A DNA stretch of 23,693 nt from Nodosilinea sp. BSH.14 (GCA_023264315.1 JALQST010000010.1:1-23693); one strand, 5' to 3'; positions 1 through 7,783 are shown, counted from the stretch's first letter. Notes: generated from the letters alone by a model not told the origin. Numbers and translations: made by a program.

Positions 1-507
1 CAAGCACAGAAAATTGCGGCGGAAGGGGGGGTTCCCCACATTTCCACTGGAGACATTCTCCGTGCTGCGGTGGCGGAAGGGACTGACTTAGGCAAGAAAG
101 CAGCGCAGTACATGAGCGCTGGGGAATTGGTTCCCGATGAGCTGATTCTGGACTTGATCAAAGAACGCCTAGGTCAAGAGGATGCTCAAGGGGGCTGGGT
201 GCTAGACGGCTTTCCTCGCAATGTCCCCCAAGCCGAGTTTTTGGGTCGGCTTTTGGATCAAATTCAGCAACCCGCTGATTTTGTCGTTAACCTAGATGTG
301 ACCGATGAAGTCATCGTGACTCGCCTGCTAAAGCGGGGCCGCGCCGACGACGAGGAATCCGTCATTCGCCATCGTCTAGACGTTTATCGTCAGCAAACCG
401 AGCCGCTGATTGACTTCTATCGCAGCCGTCAGCAGCTTGTCTCAGTGGATGGTAATCAACCCATGGAAGCGGTTTATGCTTCCCTTCAGCAAGTCATTGC
501 TGGTTGA
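1..507 (+). CDS. adk: Adenylate kinase, 5'-truncated by the window edge
   Basis: Adenylate kinase interconverts ATP + AMP and 2 ADP in the cytosol. The frame is open from base 1, so 168 residues are visible. The N-terminal P-loop segment, roughly 20 residues, lies outside the window. Visible family marks are the AMP-binding stretch HISTGDILRAAV near the start, LDGFPRN in the middle, and the arginine-rich lid and C-terminal part (RLLKRGRADDE, then IRHRLDVYRQQTEPLIDFY). There is no inserted zinc-type lid, so this is the short form. infA follows after 60 bases on the same strand. The adk-infA order is the usual distal part of the cyanobacterial spc ribosomal operon, with secY expected upstream. 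Confidence 0.95.
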   Translation, partial: QAQKIAAEGGVPHISTGDILRAAVAEGTDLGKKAAQYMSAGELVPDELILDLIKERLGQEDAQGGWVLDGFPRNVPQAEFLGRLLDQIQQPADFVVNLDVTDEVIVTRLLKRGRADDEESVIRHRLDVYRQQTEPLIDFYRSRQQLVSVDGNQPMEAVYASLQQVIAG

Positions 508-567
508 ACGTATCGTGTGGATGGGTTTTGGGCCTATTGTTTAAGTACGACGTAGAGGAGAGTTCAC

Positions 568-792
568 TTGTCTAAGCAGGATCTGATTGAAATGGAGGGC
601 ACCGTGACGGAGTCCTTGCCTAATGCCATGTTTCGGGTGGATCTCGACAATGGCTTTAATGTCTTGGCCCACATTTCTGGCAAAATTCGCCGTAACTACA
701 TCAAAATCCTGCCCGGAGACCGTGTGAAGGTTGAACTCACCCCCTACGATTTGACTAAGGGCCGCATTACCTATCGCCTGCGGAAAAAGTAG
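568..792 (+). CDS. infA: Translation initiation factor IF-1
   Basis: IF-1 binds the ribosomal A site on the 30S subunit during initiation. The 74-residue product has the whole single S1/OB-fold domain with the family marks [30 protein letters not shown] and the basic end [10 protein letters not shown]. The start used is TTG at 568, because the protein then begins [11 protein letters not shown] as in other cyanobacterial IF-1 proteins; a purine-rich GAGGAGAG lies just upstream at 555-562. No ATG in the same frame would leave the domain whole. In most cyanobacteria rpmJ, rpsM, rpsK and rpoA follow, but here a terminator follows directly, so the operon is broken or rearranged. Confidence 0.96.
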
Positions 793-840
793 CTTGATTG
801 GGCTCAGAACCTGAGTTCAGCTTGGTTTTTATTTTTTCTG

Positions 841-873
841 AACCCCTTTCCCGCGCTGGGCAAAGGGGTTTTT
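841..873 (+). terminator. Rho-independent terminator of adk-infA
   Basis: A perfect stem of AACCCCTTT with AAAGGGGTT closes over CCCGCGCTGGGC and runs straight into a T tract. It lies about 50 bases after infA on the same strand and ends the truncated ribosomal operon. On the minus strand the stem is not followed by a T tract, so it should not stop the opposing DUF1611 operon efficiently. Confidence 0.85.
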
Positions 874-889
874 GCTGGGTGGATCACCC

Positions 890-1942
890 TCAGCCTGGAC
901 ATCGCAGAACGGCATCCAACAGCCCATCCACACCGTGGCGGAAGGGATCGGTGCAGGGGAGACCTGTGGCGATTTGGGTATCTTGAATCGCTTGGGTAGC
1001 CTCTGCTTCGGAAAGATGGCCCGTATTCAGCGCAATGGCGGCGACCTTGCTGCCTGGGAAAGCTCCTCCGGATCGGGCGACCTGTTCGTAGAGATCGACT
1101 ACTTGGGACAGGGGCGGGATCGGCACCTGGGGGCAGTTGGCGATGTGGGTTTGTCCGGCCCGATGGCAGAGGATCAGGTGGGTGGGTTGGGAGCCGCGCA
1201 GGAGGGGCAGCGTGGCGGTGGAGGCTGGATTCAACAGCGATCCCTGGCCTTCGATGAAGAGGTAATCGTAGGCGTGGCCGTAGCGCATGACAGCGGCCTC
1301 CACGGCCCCGGAGGCGTAGTCTACCCGCACGGCATCCAGGGCAACGCCATCATCCCCCAGCATGAGGTTGGTTTGGCCTGTGGCGATGACCTTGGATTTC
1401 AGTCCCCGCCGCTGGGCCGCTGTGTTGAGTTCCAGGATGGTGGACATTTTGCCCACGGACATATCGGTGCCGACGGCCAAAATTCGCTGGCAGGACAGTT
1501 GGCTGGCTTGGCCCGTGCCGACGGTGAGCCCTGGCGGTTCCTGACGCACGTCCCAAATCCACTGGTTTGGCCCTAGGTGTGGCGCAAGGGCCGGATGCTG
1601 GGCCAGCGGCGTATGGAGACCATTCACCACGCTGAGTCCGGCCTGTACCGCCTGCTCTAATTCTTGAAACCAGGGATCGGGGAGTTTGCCGCCGGAGGGA
1701 GCAATGCCGATAACAAGGACGTTGGGCCGATGGGCCAGAGCGGCGGCGACGGACTCCACCACGGGAATATCCTTGGCAATGCCCGTGAGGTCCTGGAGCG
1801 ACCGCCCTGCCCCTTGATAATCCACCACCGCCACGATGGGGGACGCGCTGTAGCGCAGCATAGACAGCCCCGTTTTGCCCATGTTGCTTTGGGTACCTTC
1901 GTGCATGAGGAGGGCGATGCGGCTGTCAGCAGTGAGGTACAT
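890..1942 (-). CDS. DUF1611 family protein, DgcN-like
   Basis: The 350-residue protein belongs to the DUF1611 family. Characterised members (DgcN) are reported to N-acetylate D-glutamate, working with the racemase DgcA. Two glycine-rich nucleotide-binding-like loops are visible, GTQSNMGKT at residues 16-24 and GTDMSVGKMST at 158-168, followed by the conserved segment FIEGQGSLLNPAS. The frame extends further upstream, but the ATG at 1942 is preferred: it starts the conserved protein and overlaps the end of the upstream epimerase gene by 17 bases, which suggests translational coupling. The upstream extension is low-complexity sequence read out of frame through the epimerase. The family call is firm. 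The substrate is inferred from the neighbour. Confidence 0.85.
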   Translation of the reverse strand: MYLTADSRIALLMHEGTQSNMGKTGLSMLRYSASPIVAVVDYQGAGRSLQDLTGIAKDIPVVESVAAALAHRPNVLVIGIAPSGGKLPDPWFQELEQAVQAGLSVVNGLHTPLAQHPALAPHLGPNQWIWDVRQEPPGLTVGTGQASQLSCQRILAVGTDMSVGKMSTILELNTAAQRRGLKSKVIATGQTNLMLGDDGVALDAVRVDYASGAVEAAVMRYGHAYDYLFIEGQGSLLNPASTATLPLLRGSQPTHLILCHRAGQTHIANCPQVPIPPLSQVVDLYEQVARSGGAFPGSKVAAIALNTGHLSEAEATQAIQDTQIATGLPCTDPFRHGVDGLLDAVLRCPG

Positions 1943-2978
1943 GGGTGAGTCCGAGTCCAGGGTGGGAGGGGGGAAGCAGCCGTCCTGTCGCCAGGGTGAG
2001 CCCGGTGAAGGGATCGTCCCGCAGGTTGAGGTGGCTGTCGAGGTCGAGGTAGTCGGCGAGGGGGGAGAGGTGGGCCATGGCCCCATTGGCAAGGCTGCTG
2101 TCGGAGTAGCAGCCAAACATCACCTGTAACTCACAGGCGCGGGCGGTGTGGATCATCCGTAGCACCTCGGTCAGGCCCCCAGCCTTCATCAGTTTAATGT
2201 TAATGCCGTCGGCTAAGCTGGCGAGGCGCGGAATATCGGCGGTGTTAAAGCAGCTTTCATCTACAAACACCGGGACTGGGGACTGCTGGCGGAGTTGGGG
2301 CAGTTGGTGATCGAGACCGACGGGTAACGGTTGTTCGAGGTGGGTGATGCCCCGTTCCCCTAGCCATTGGGCCATGGTGATGGCTTGGTCGAGGTTCCAG
2401 CCGCCGTTGGCATCGACACTGAGTCGAATCTCGGCGGGGATGCCCTCGGCGATGGCCTGGAACATGGCCTGATCGGCTGCAATTCCGGCGGGCTGGCCCA
2501 GCTTGATTTTGATCGACTGCGCCTGGGTGTGCTGGAGCCAGTCCTGGGCGCGTTGACGAGCGGCCTCGGGGGCCATAATCCCCACGGTGACGGAGGTTGG
2601 GGTAATTTGGCCCAGATCCAAGTCCAGCAGTTTCCAAAGCGGTTGCTGGGTGGCCTTGCCGCACCAGTCCCACAGAGCCACATCCAACGCGGCCCGACTG
2701 GCGGACTGAAGCCCTAGGGGCTGGATAGCCGCTTCAATGGCCTGACGATCCCAGGGATGGTAGTCCGCCAAAATCGTTGATAGATCCTCCATATCCCGCT
2801 GAAGTTGCGCTAGGGTTTGGTGCGCCGTGCCGATGGAAAAGGGGGCGGCTTCGCCCCAGCCTTCAAGGCCATCGGCCCGAATGGTGAGCCAGAGGTTGGT
2901 GGAATTGGCCGTGGTGCCCCGGCTGATGGTGAGGGGCACCCGTTTGTGGACGGTGAAGGACTGGACGGACAGTTCCAT
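1926..2978 (-). CDS. Enolase-superfamily dipeptide epimerase / N-acyl-amino-acid racemase-like (DgcA-like)
   Basis: The 350-residue protein has the muconate-lactonizing/AE-epimerase architecture. The KxK motif with catalytic lysines is at K157/K159; the metal ligands are D189 (SVDANGG), E215 (HLEQP) and D240 (VDES); the second-face lysine is K262 (INIKLMKAGG). A DLDSH motif near residues 312-316 resembles the DxD that binds the amino group of dipeptides in L-Ala-D/L-Glu epimerases, which argues for a dipeptide substrate. Linkage to a DgcN-like gene argues instead for N-acetyl-glutamate racemisation. The start is the ATG at 2978, at the family's usual N-terminus; no clear Shine-Dalgarno is seen. 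It is first in the two-gene operon and divergent from the helicase gene, with 76 bases between the starts. Confidence 0.88.
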   Translation of the reverse strand: MELSVQSFTVHKRVPLTISRGTTANSTNLWLTIRADGLEGWGEAAPFSIGTAHQTLAQLQRDMEDLSTILADYHPWDRQAIEAAIQPLGLQSASRAALDVALWDWCGKATQQPLWKLLDLDLGQITPTSVTVGIMAPEAARQRAQDWLQHTQAQSIKIKLGQPAGIAADQAMFQAIAEGIPAEIRLSVDANGGWNLDQAITMAQWLGERGITHLEQPLPVGLDHQLPQLRQQSPVPVFVDESCFNTADIPRLASLADGINIKLMKAGGLTEVLRMIHTARACELQVMFGCYSDSSLANGAMAHLSPLADYLDLDSHLNLRDDPFTGLTLATGRLLPPSHPGLGLTHVPHC

Positions 2979-3054
2979 AAAAATTGCTGAAAAAACGACA
3001 TCAACCCTGTTTTTTGGGTACCTTGAGCCTAGCGGACTCACCGATATCTTACCC

Positions 3055-5520
3055 ATGGCATCTCCCCTTCCTTTCAATCCGGAACAGCAGCAGGTTATCC
3101 ACCATCTCAAGGGGGGTGTGCTGGTGCTGGCCCCGGTGGGGACGGGCAAAACCTCGGTGCTGTCGGCGCGGGTGATGCAGGGGTTGAGTCAGGGCATGGA
3201 TCCCAATCGGATGCTGTGCCTGACCTTTACCAACCGGGCGGCGAAGGAAATGGGGGATCGCCTTACCCAGGCCCAGGTGGGGCGACAGGTGACGATCAAA
3301 ACCTTCCACGGTCTCTGTGTGCGCATTTTGCGGATGGGAGCCGAAGCTCTGGGGCTACCGTCGGATTTTGTGATTTACGACGCTGAGGACAGTGCCGATA
3401 TCCTCAGGGGCTTGATGCGGCGTCAGGTCAGAGATCGCCTAGAGGATCGGGTGAAGGAGGTGAAAGCGGCGATTAGCGAAGCCAAGTCCAAGGCCAGCCC
3501 CGATGATCTCACTGTTGACCTTCGCCTCGGTGGCTTGTTTGCGGCGTTTGATCCCCAGGAACAGCGGTGGGCCAAACTGTATCAGGCCGAGTTGCAGCGT
3601 CGCCAAGCTCTGGATTTTGACGACTTGATTTTCTTCACCCGCGCCCTGTTGCGGCGGGTACCGGAGGCGGCGGACTACTGGGCCAACCGCTACGACTTTG
3701 TGCAGGTAGACGAGGTGCAGGATACCCACCTGGGCGAGTATGAGGTGGTGCGTCATTTGGCCCACAAATCCAAAAATCTGGCGATGATTGGTGATTTGGA
3801 TCAGACCATCTATGCCTGGAGAGGGTCGGAGCCGGAGGTGGTGCTGGAACAGTTTCGGGTGGAGTTTTCCCCCACAGAATACAGCCTATCGGAGAACTAC
3901 CGGGCCACCCGGAGCCTACTCCAGGCTGCTGACACCTTTGCCGATGTCTTCACCGACCGTCACACCCAGATCACCATTCCCGCCACCAGCCTCCCCGGCA
4001 CCCCTATCCTGTCCTACCGGGCCGATGACCCAGACGGGGAAGCCGCCTGGATCGCCCAGCAGATCCAAATCCTGGCTCAAAATCAGCCCACCTTTGCCTA
4101 TAACCGAGTAGCGGTGCTCACCCGCACCAATCGGCGCACCGACATCATTGCCCAGGTCTTGGAGGAGTGGCAGGTGCCTTGCCTAACGGTGGAGCGCTAC
4201 CAGTTTTTTATGCGCCAGGAAATCAAAGATGCCCTGGCCTACCTACGTTTTTTGGCAAACCCTTTCGATACCGGAGCCTTCAAGCGGTTGCTGAGTGTCC
4301 CCAAGCGCAATATCGGCCTCGAAACCCTGCGCCAGATCTACGGAGAGGGAGATCGCTGCGGCCTATGGCTGACGGATATGGCCCTGCCCCAGCCCTTTGT
4401 GAACGATGATCCCCTAGGGGCGGTGATAGACGCCTATCGCCACGGCACGCTAGTGGTGTTTGACGTGGAGACCACGGGGGTTGCCATCGAGGATGAGGTG
4501 GTGGAAATTGCCGCCCAAAAACTGCTCAATGGCCAGGTGATCGACCACTTCCAGGCGTACATTAGCGATGTTACCGACGTGGGCGACTCCCGCTATGTCC
4601 ACGGCTACAGCAACGAGTTTTTGCGTCAACAGGGTCAGCCCGGACGTCGTGTCCTAGATCAATTTTTCCAGTTTACCGGGGATGCCTTCATCGTGGGGCA
4701 TAACGTGGGCTTTGATATCAGCATGGTAGTCACCCAAGCCCAGCGGTTGGGGATGCCTGTCCCGGATTGGGTTTGGGCCGATACCCTCAACCTAGCCCGA
4801 CGCTTCCTGAAGGCTGAGAACTATCGCCTCGAACACCTCGCCCAGGTATTGAACCTGCCCACGACGCCCAATCACCATGCCATGGATGATGTGTCCACCA
4901 CCGTGCAGCTTCTGGATCACCTGATCCCCAAATTGGAGGCCACCGCCGCCGACCGCACCGCCCTCTACTACCGCTATGGCGACGCCTTTGCTTCCCTAGC
5001 CAACGACATCGCTCAGTGGCAAACCCTCAGCCATTGCCTGCGCCCTGCTGAGTTGCTCCATCAGGTGTTGCAAACCTCTGGGCTGCTTCACCACTACCGT
5101 CGCGAACCCCAACGCCTGCAAAACTTGGAGCAGATGGTAGAGATTTGCGCGAACCAAGACGACCCCACCCTACCGCCCAATCTGGCCCTCCGCACCTTGC
5201 TAGAGTTCACCGCCCTCACCAGAAACCTCGACCGCCTCTCAGCCCAGGACAACCAGGTGCTGGTGATCACCGCCCATCAGTCCAAGGGTTTGGAATTTGA
5301 CCATGTGTTCATTGCGGGCCTTGTAGAAGGGGAGTTTCCCGACTTCCGCAGCCTTGGCCCTGGGGAACTGGAGCAGGAAAAGCACCTGTTCTACGTTGCC
5401 CTCACCCGTGCCAAACAGTCCCTCTATCTCTCCAGTTTTCGGGAGGATGACTATGGCCGTCCCAAGGATCCTAGCCAATTTATCGCGGCTCTGGCTAACG
5501 GGATGGACAAGGTCTCCTGA
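3055..5520 (+). CDS. UvrD/Rep-type superfamily 1 helicase with an inserted DnaQ-like 3'-5' exonuclease domain
   Basis: This 821-residue protein is an SF1A DNA translocase. Its N-terminal half has the Q motif (FNPEQQQVI), Walker A APVGTGKT at residues 26-33, motif Ia LTFTNRAAKEM, KTFHGLCVRILR, Walker B VDEVQD, motif III GDLDQTIYAWRG and motif IV LSENYRATRSL. A full DEDDh exonuclease follows: D470 and E472 in VFDVETTG, D554 in GHNVGFD, H607 and D612 in HHAMDD. Helicase motifs V (TAHQSKGLEFDHVFIAGLVEG) and VI (HLFYVALTRAK) then resume. The exonuclease therefore sits inside the helicase rather than at an end. The start is ATG 3055, because upstream codons in frame run into the divergent gene. A repair or recombination role is likely; the exact pathway is unknown. 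Confidence 0.92.
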   Translation: MASPLPFNPEQQQVIHHLKGGVLVLAPVGTGKTSVLSARVMQGLSQGMDPNRMLCLTFTNRAAKEMGDRLTQAQVGRQVTIKTFHGLCVRILRMGAEALGLPSDFVIYDAEDSADILRGLMRRQVRDRLEDRVKEVKAAISEAKSKASPDDLTVDLRLGGLFAAFDPQEQRWAKLYQAELQRRQALDFDDLIFFTRALLRRVPEAADYWANRYDFVQVDEVQDTHLGEYEVVRHLAHKSKNLAMIGDLDQTIYAWRGSEPEVVLEQFRVEFSPTEYSLSENYRATRSLLQAADTFADVFTDRHTQITIPATSLPGTPILSYRADDPDGEAAWIAQQIQILAQNQPTFAYNRVAVLTRTNRRTDIIAQVLEEWQVPCLTVERYQFFMRQEIKDALAYLRFLANPFDTGAFKRLLSVPKRNIGLETLRQIYGEGDRCGLWLTDMALPQPFVNDDPLGAVIDAYRHGTLVVFDVETTGVAIEDEVVEIAAQKLLNGQVIDHFQAYISDVTDVGDSRYVHGYSNEFLRQQGQPGRRVLDQFFQFTGDAFIVGHNVGFDISMVVTQAQRLGMPVPDWVWADTLNLARRFLKAENYRLEHLAQVLNLPTTPNHHAMDDVSTTVQLLDHLIPKLEATAADRTALYYRYGDAFASLANDIAQWQTLSHCLRPAELLHQVLQTSGLLHHYRREPQRLQNLEQMVEICANQDDPTLPPNLALRTLLEFTALTRNLDRLSAQDNQVLVITAHQSKGLEFDHVFIAGLVEGEFPDFRSLGPGELEQEKHLFYVALTRAKQSLYLSSFREDDYGRPKDPSQFIAALANGMDKVS

Positions 5521-5526
5521 TCTGTC

Positions 5527-5549
5527 TAACCCAGTCTGAGTTTGGGTTA
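5527..5549 (+). terminator. Hairpin after the helicase gene, possible weak terminator
   Basis: TAACCCA pairs perfectly with TGGGTTA across a GTCTGAGTT loop, starting seven bases after the helicase stop. No T tract follows, so it may stabilise the 3' end or need Rho rather than act as a classical intrinsic terminator. Confidence 0.4.
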
Positions 5550-5670
5550 AGCAGTGGGTGGGAGAGCGAAGTCAAAATGGAGGGCAGGCTTTTGGGGTTG
5601 GTGGCAGTCAGCAATCCATACTCGGGCGGTCTCGGTTGTGCGCCCAATCCGGCTTTCATCGGATAGACAC

Positions 5671-5695
5671 AAAAAAACCAGGAGTTTCCCCCTGG
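5671..5695 (-). terminator. Rho-independent terminator of the thrC-sulfur-carrier operon
   Basis: Read on the minus strand, CCAGG and CCTGG form a stem that is followed immediately by seven T residues. It lies about 70 bases past the stop of the CysO-like gene. Confidence 0.7.
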
Positions 5696-5710
5696 CGCAT
5701 AATCGTTTAA

Positions 5711-5758
5711 GTTGTCTAGCCGTTGAGCGGCTATCCCGTCGTAGGAGACCCCTACAAC
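5711..5758 (-). other. Structured 3' region: two adjacent hairpins
   Basis: Two perfect inverted repeats lie next to each other between the sulfur-carrier gene and its terminator: TAGCCG/CGGCTA at 5717-5733 and GTAGG/CCTAC at 5741-5755. An outer GTTGT/ACAAC pair (5711-5715 with 5754-5758) competes with the second hairpin. The strand given assumes the RNA is the tail of the thrC operon transcript. Confidence 0.4.
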
Positions 5759-5766
5759 AAGCTTAT

Positions 5767-6042
5767 TTAGCCCCCAGCCACGGCGGGGACAATACTCACT
5801 TCGTCGCCATCGTTCAGGGCGGTTTCTTTGCCGTCCAAAAAACGAATATCTTCGCTGTTGACGTAGAAATTCACAAAGCGGCGCAGCTCACCGGAGTCAT
5901 CGCACAGGCGAGCTTTGATGCCGGGGTAGGTGCTGTCTAGGATATCCAACAATTCAACGATATTGCCGCCTGCACATTCAATGGTGGCTTCGTTGTTGGT
6001 GAACTTTTGCAGAGGGGTCGGAATCAGAACTTTAATGGCCAT
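5767..6042 (-). CDS. MoaD/ThiS-family sulfur-carrier protein, CysO-like
   Basis: The 91-residue beta-grasp protein ends in the diagnostic Gly-Gly (VPAVAGG) that is adenylated and converted to a thiocarboxylate in this family. The C-terminal half (RRFVNFYVNSEDIRF, then ALNDGDEVSIVPAVAGG) resembles Mycobacterium tuberculosis CysO, which donates sulfur to O-phosphoserine for cysteine synthesis, more than canonical MoaD or ThiS. The start is ATG 6042; longer upstream frames are translations of non-coding sequence. It is the second gene after thrC on the same strand with 131 bases between. No CysM, Mec+ or E1-like activating enzyme is visible in the window. The family is certain; the acceptor enzyme is inferred. 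Confidence 0.9.
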   Translation of the reverse strand: MAIKVLIPTPLQKFTNNEATIECAGGNIVELLDILDSTYPGIKARLCDDSGELRRFVNFYVNSEDIRFLDGKETALNDGDEVSIVPAVAGG

Positions 6043-6173
6043 GTCACTAACTAAATTGAGCAAACGTGAATCAACAAAACGTTTGGTGGGCATTACCCAC
6101 CCTACCGCCTTTCCGGCCTCCCCCTCTCCTAGGTTGGGAGAGGGGGACTGAGGGGGTGAGGGCCTCCGAGGGC

Positions 6174-7493
6174 TTAGACCAGAACTTGCTGCCACTCCAG
6201 GCGATCCAGGGTGCGCGCCCGTTCCAGCGCCCGCTCGAAGCTGTCGAGTTTGGGTTCGATGGTGAGGGGTTCGCCGATGTAGCCCTGAACGGCTTCCTGG
6301 GTTTTGAGGCCGTTTCCGGTGATGTAGGCAACGGTACATTCGTCGGGGTTGATCTTCCCAGCTTCCGCCAGCTTCTTCAGCACGGCGATGGTGGTGCCGC
6401 CAGCGGTTTCGGTGAAGATGCCTTCGGTTTCCGCCAGCAGCTTCATCCCTTCCACGATTTCCGCATCGGTGACGGATTCGATGTTGCCGTTGGTCTTGCG
6501 GGCAATGTCGAGGGCGTAGATGCCGTCAGCGGGGTTACCGATGGCGATAGACTTGGCGATGGTGCTGGGCTTCACGGGGGAGACAAAGTCGCGACCGTCC
6601 CGGAAGGCCTGGGCAATGGGGGAGCAACCCTCAGCCTGGGCACCGCTGAAGCGCACGTCCTTGCCTTCCACCAGGCCCACCTTGGTGAACTCTTGGAAGC
6701 CCTTATAGATTTTGGTGAACAGGGAGCCGGAGGCCAGGGGCGCGACGACGTGGTCGGGCAAGCGCCAGCCCAGTTGTTCCGCCACCTCAAAGCCGAGGGT
6801 TTTGGAACCTTCGGAGTAGTAGGGGCGCAGGTTGATGTTGACGAAGCCCCAGCCGTAGGAGTTGGCTACTTCGGAACAGAGGCGGTTCACCTGGTCGTAG
6901 TTGCCGTGGACGGCCATCACCGTGGGGCCGTAGATGAGGGTGCCGAGGACTTTGCCCGCTTCCAGGTCGGAGGGGATGAACACACAGCAGTCGAGGCCAG
7001 CGTGGGCGGCGATGGCGGCGGTGGAGTTGGCCAGGTTCCCGGTGCTGGCGCAGGAGACGGTGGTGAAGCCCAGTTCGCGGGCACGGGTCAACGCTACCGA
7101 CACCACCCGATCCTTGAAGCTGAGGGTGGGCATGTTGACGGCGTCGTTTTTAATATAAAGCTCCTTCAGACCCAGGCGACGGGCGAGGCGGTTGGCCCGC
7201 ACCAGGGGGGTCATCCCAGTGCCCACGTCGATGACGTCATCAGTGCTGACGGGCAGAAATTCTTTGTAGCGCCAGATGGACAGCGGCCCTGCCTGAATGG
7301 TGCTGCGAGACACCCGCTGACGAATGGCGTCGTAGTCGTAGGCCACTTCCAGGGGGCCAAAGCACACATCTTCGCAAACGTGCTTAGCTGCCGCTTCGTA
7401 CATTTCGCCGCACTCGCGACACTTCAGCCCGGTGAAGGTGGGAGCGTGGGTTTTGGCGGAGCCGGTGACAAGGCGTTCGAGGGACTGAGTCAT
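6174..7493 (-). CDS. thrC: Threonine synthase
   Basis: Threonine synthase is a PLP enzyme that converts O-phospho-L-homoserine to L-threonine and phosphate. The 439-residue protein begins with a zinc-ribbon-like segment, Cys25-x2-Cys28 and Cys40-x3-Cys44. The PLP-binding lysine is K127 in LSFKDRVV, and the serine/glycine-rich phosphate-binding segment follows (SCASTGNLANSTAA). The length is normal for the cyanobacterial form. The start is ATG 7493 (MTQSLERLV); the longer frame upstream has no family similarity. It is the first gene of an operon with the CysO-like carrier, which may bear on how PLP beta/gamma-replacement chemistry and sulfur delivery are linked here. Confidence 0.95.
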   Translation of the reverse strand: MTQSLERLVTGSAKTHAPTFTGLKCRECGEMYEAAAKHVCEDVCFGPLEVAYDYDAIRQRVSRSTIQAGPLSIWRYKEFLPVSTDDVIDVGTGMTPLVRANRLARRLGLKELYIKNDAVNMPTLSFKDRVVSVALTRARELGFTTVSCASTGNLANSTAAIAAHAGLDCCVFIPSDLEAGKVLGTLIYGPTVMAVHGNYDQVNRLCSEVANSYGWGFVNINLRPYYSEGSKTLGFEVAEQLGWRLPDHVVAPLASGSLFTKIYKGFQEFTKVGLVEGKDVRFSGAQAEGCSPIAQAFRDGRDFVSPVKPSTIAKSIAIGNPADGIYALDIARKTNGNIESVTDAEIVEGMKLLAETEGIFTETAGGTTIAVLKKLAEAGKINPDECTVAYITGNGLKTQEAVQGYIGEPLTIEPKLDSFERALERARTLDRLEWQQVLV

Positions 7494-7680
7494 GGGTTGG
7501 AACCTGCAACAACTTAAACGATGGAAACGCCTGGGGAATGGTTTACTCACTCGTCCGTTGCGTTTCGTTGAGCGAACTGTAGCACGACGGCAAAACAGGC
7601 ACCAACCATACCCGATTAAAAGAGTCGGATATCGTCTAAAGCCTTGTTTTAACTCAGGTTGAGCCCCTTGGGTTAAGGTG

Positions 7681-7727
7681 TTTTGTGGGAGGAATTTCCA
7701 AACTTGCCACAAAAAAAATTGGAAATT
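7681..7727. repeat. Interleaved inverted repeats (A-B-A'-B')
   Basis: TTTTGTGG (7681-7688) is complementary to CCACAAAA (7707-7714), and AATTTCCAA (7693-7701) is complementary to TTGGAAATT (7719-7727). Both are perfect and their arms alternate. As RNA they could form either of two mutually exclusive hairpins or, if sterically allowed, a pseudoknot. As DNA they could be two overlapping protein-binding palindromes. They sit about 190-235 bases upstream of thrC and 45-90 bases upstream of the NtcA box. Confidence 0.6.
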
Positions 7728-7769
7728 TTGTCCTTCTAACCCTAAAAAGTAGGCGGCGAGGGCAAAAAG

Positions 7770-7783
7770 GTAATCCACTATAC
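7770..7783 (+). promoter_or_regulatory. NtcA-binding site (GTA-N8-TAC) upstream of ntcA
   Basis: GTA-ATCCACTA-TAC matches the NtcA consensus exactly. It lies about 190 bases before the ntcA ATG. A TAN3T-type -10 candidate, TAAGGT, is at 7802-7807, 18 bases after the box; this is slightly closer than the 20-23 usual for NtcA-activated promoters. Autoregulation of ntcA through such a box is established in other cyanobacteria. Confidence 0.7.

Noticed and set aside
872..1576. A 234-codon plus-strand frame opposite the DUF1611 gene
   Set aside because: The minus-strand product is a recognisable family with an overlapping operon partner; the plus-strand frame is Gly-rich shadow sequence.
6066..7517. 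A 483-codon open frame on the plus strand opposite thrC
   Set aside because: It is the antisense reading of a well-conserved gene, rich in Gly, Val, Asp and His as expected from complementary GC-rich codons, with no family resemblance.
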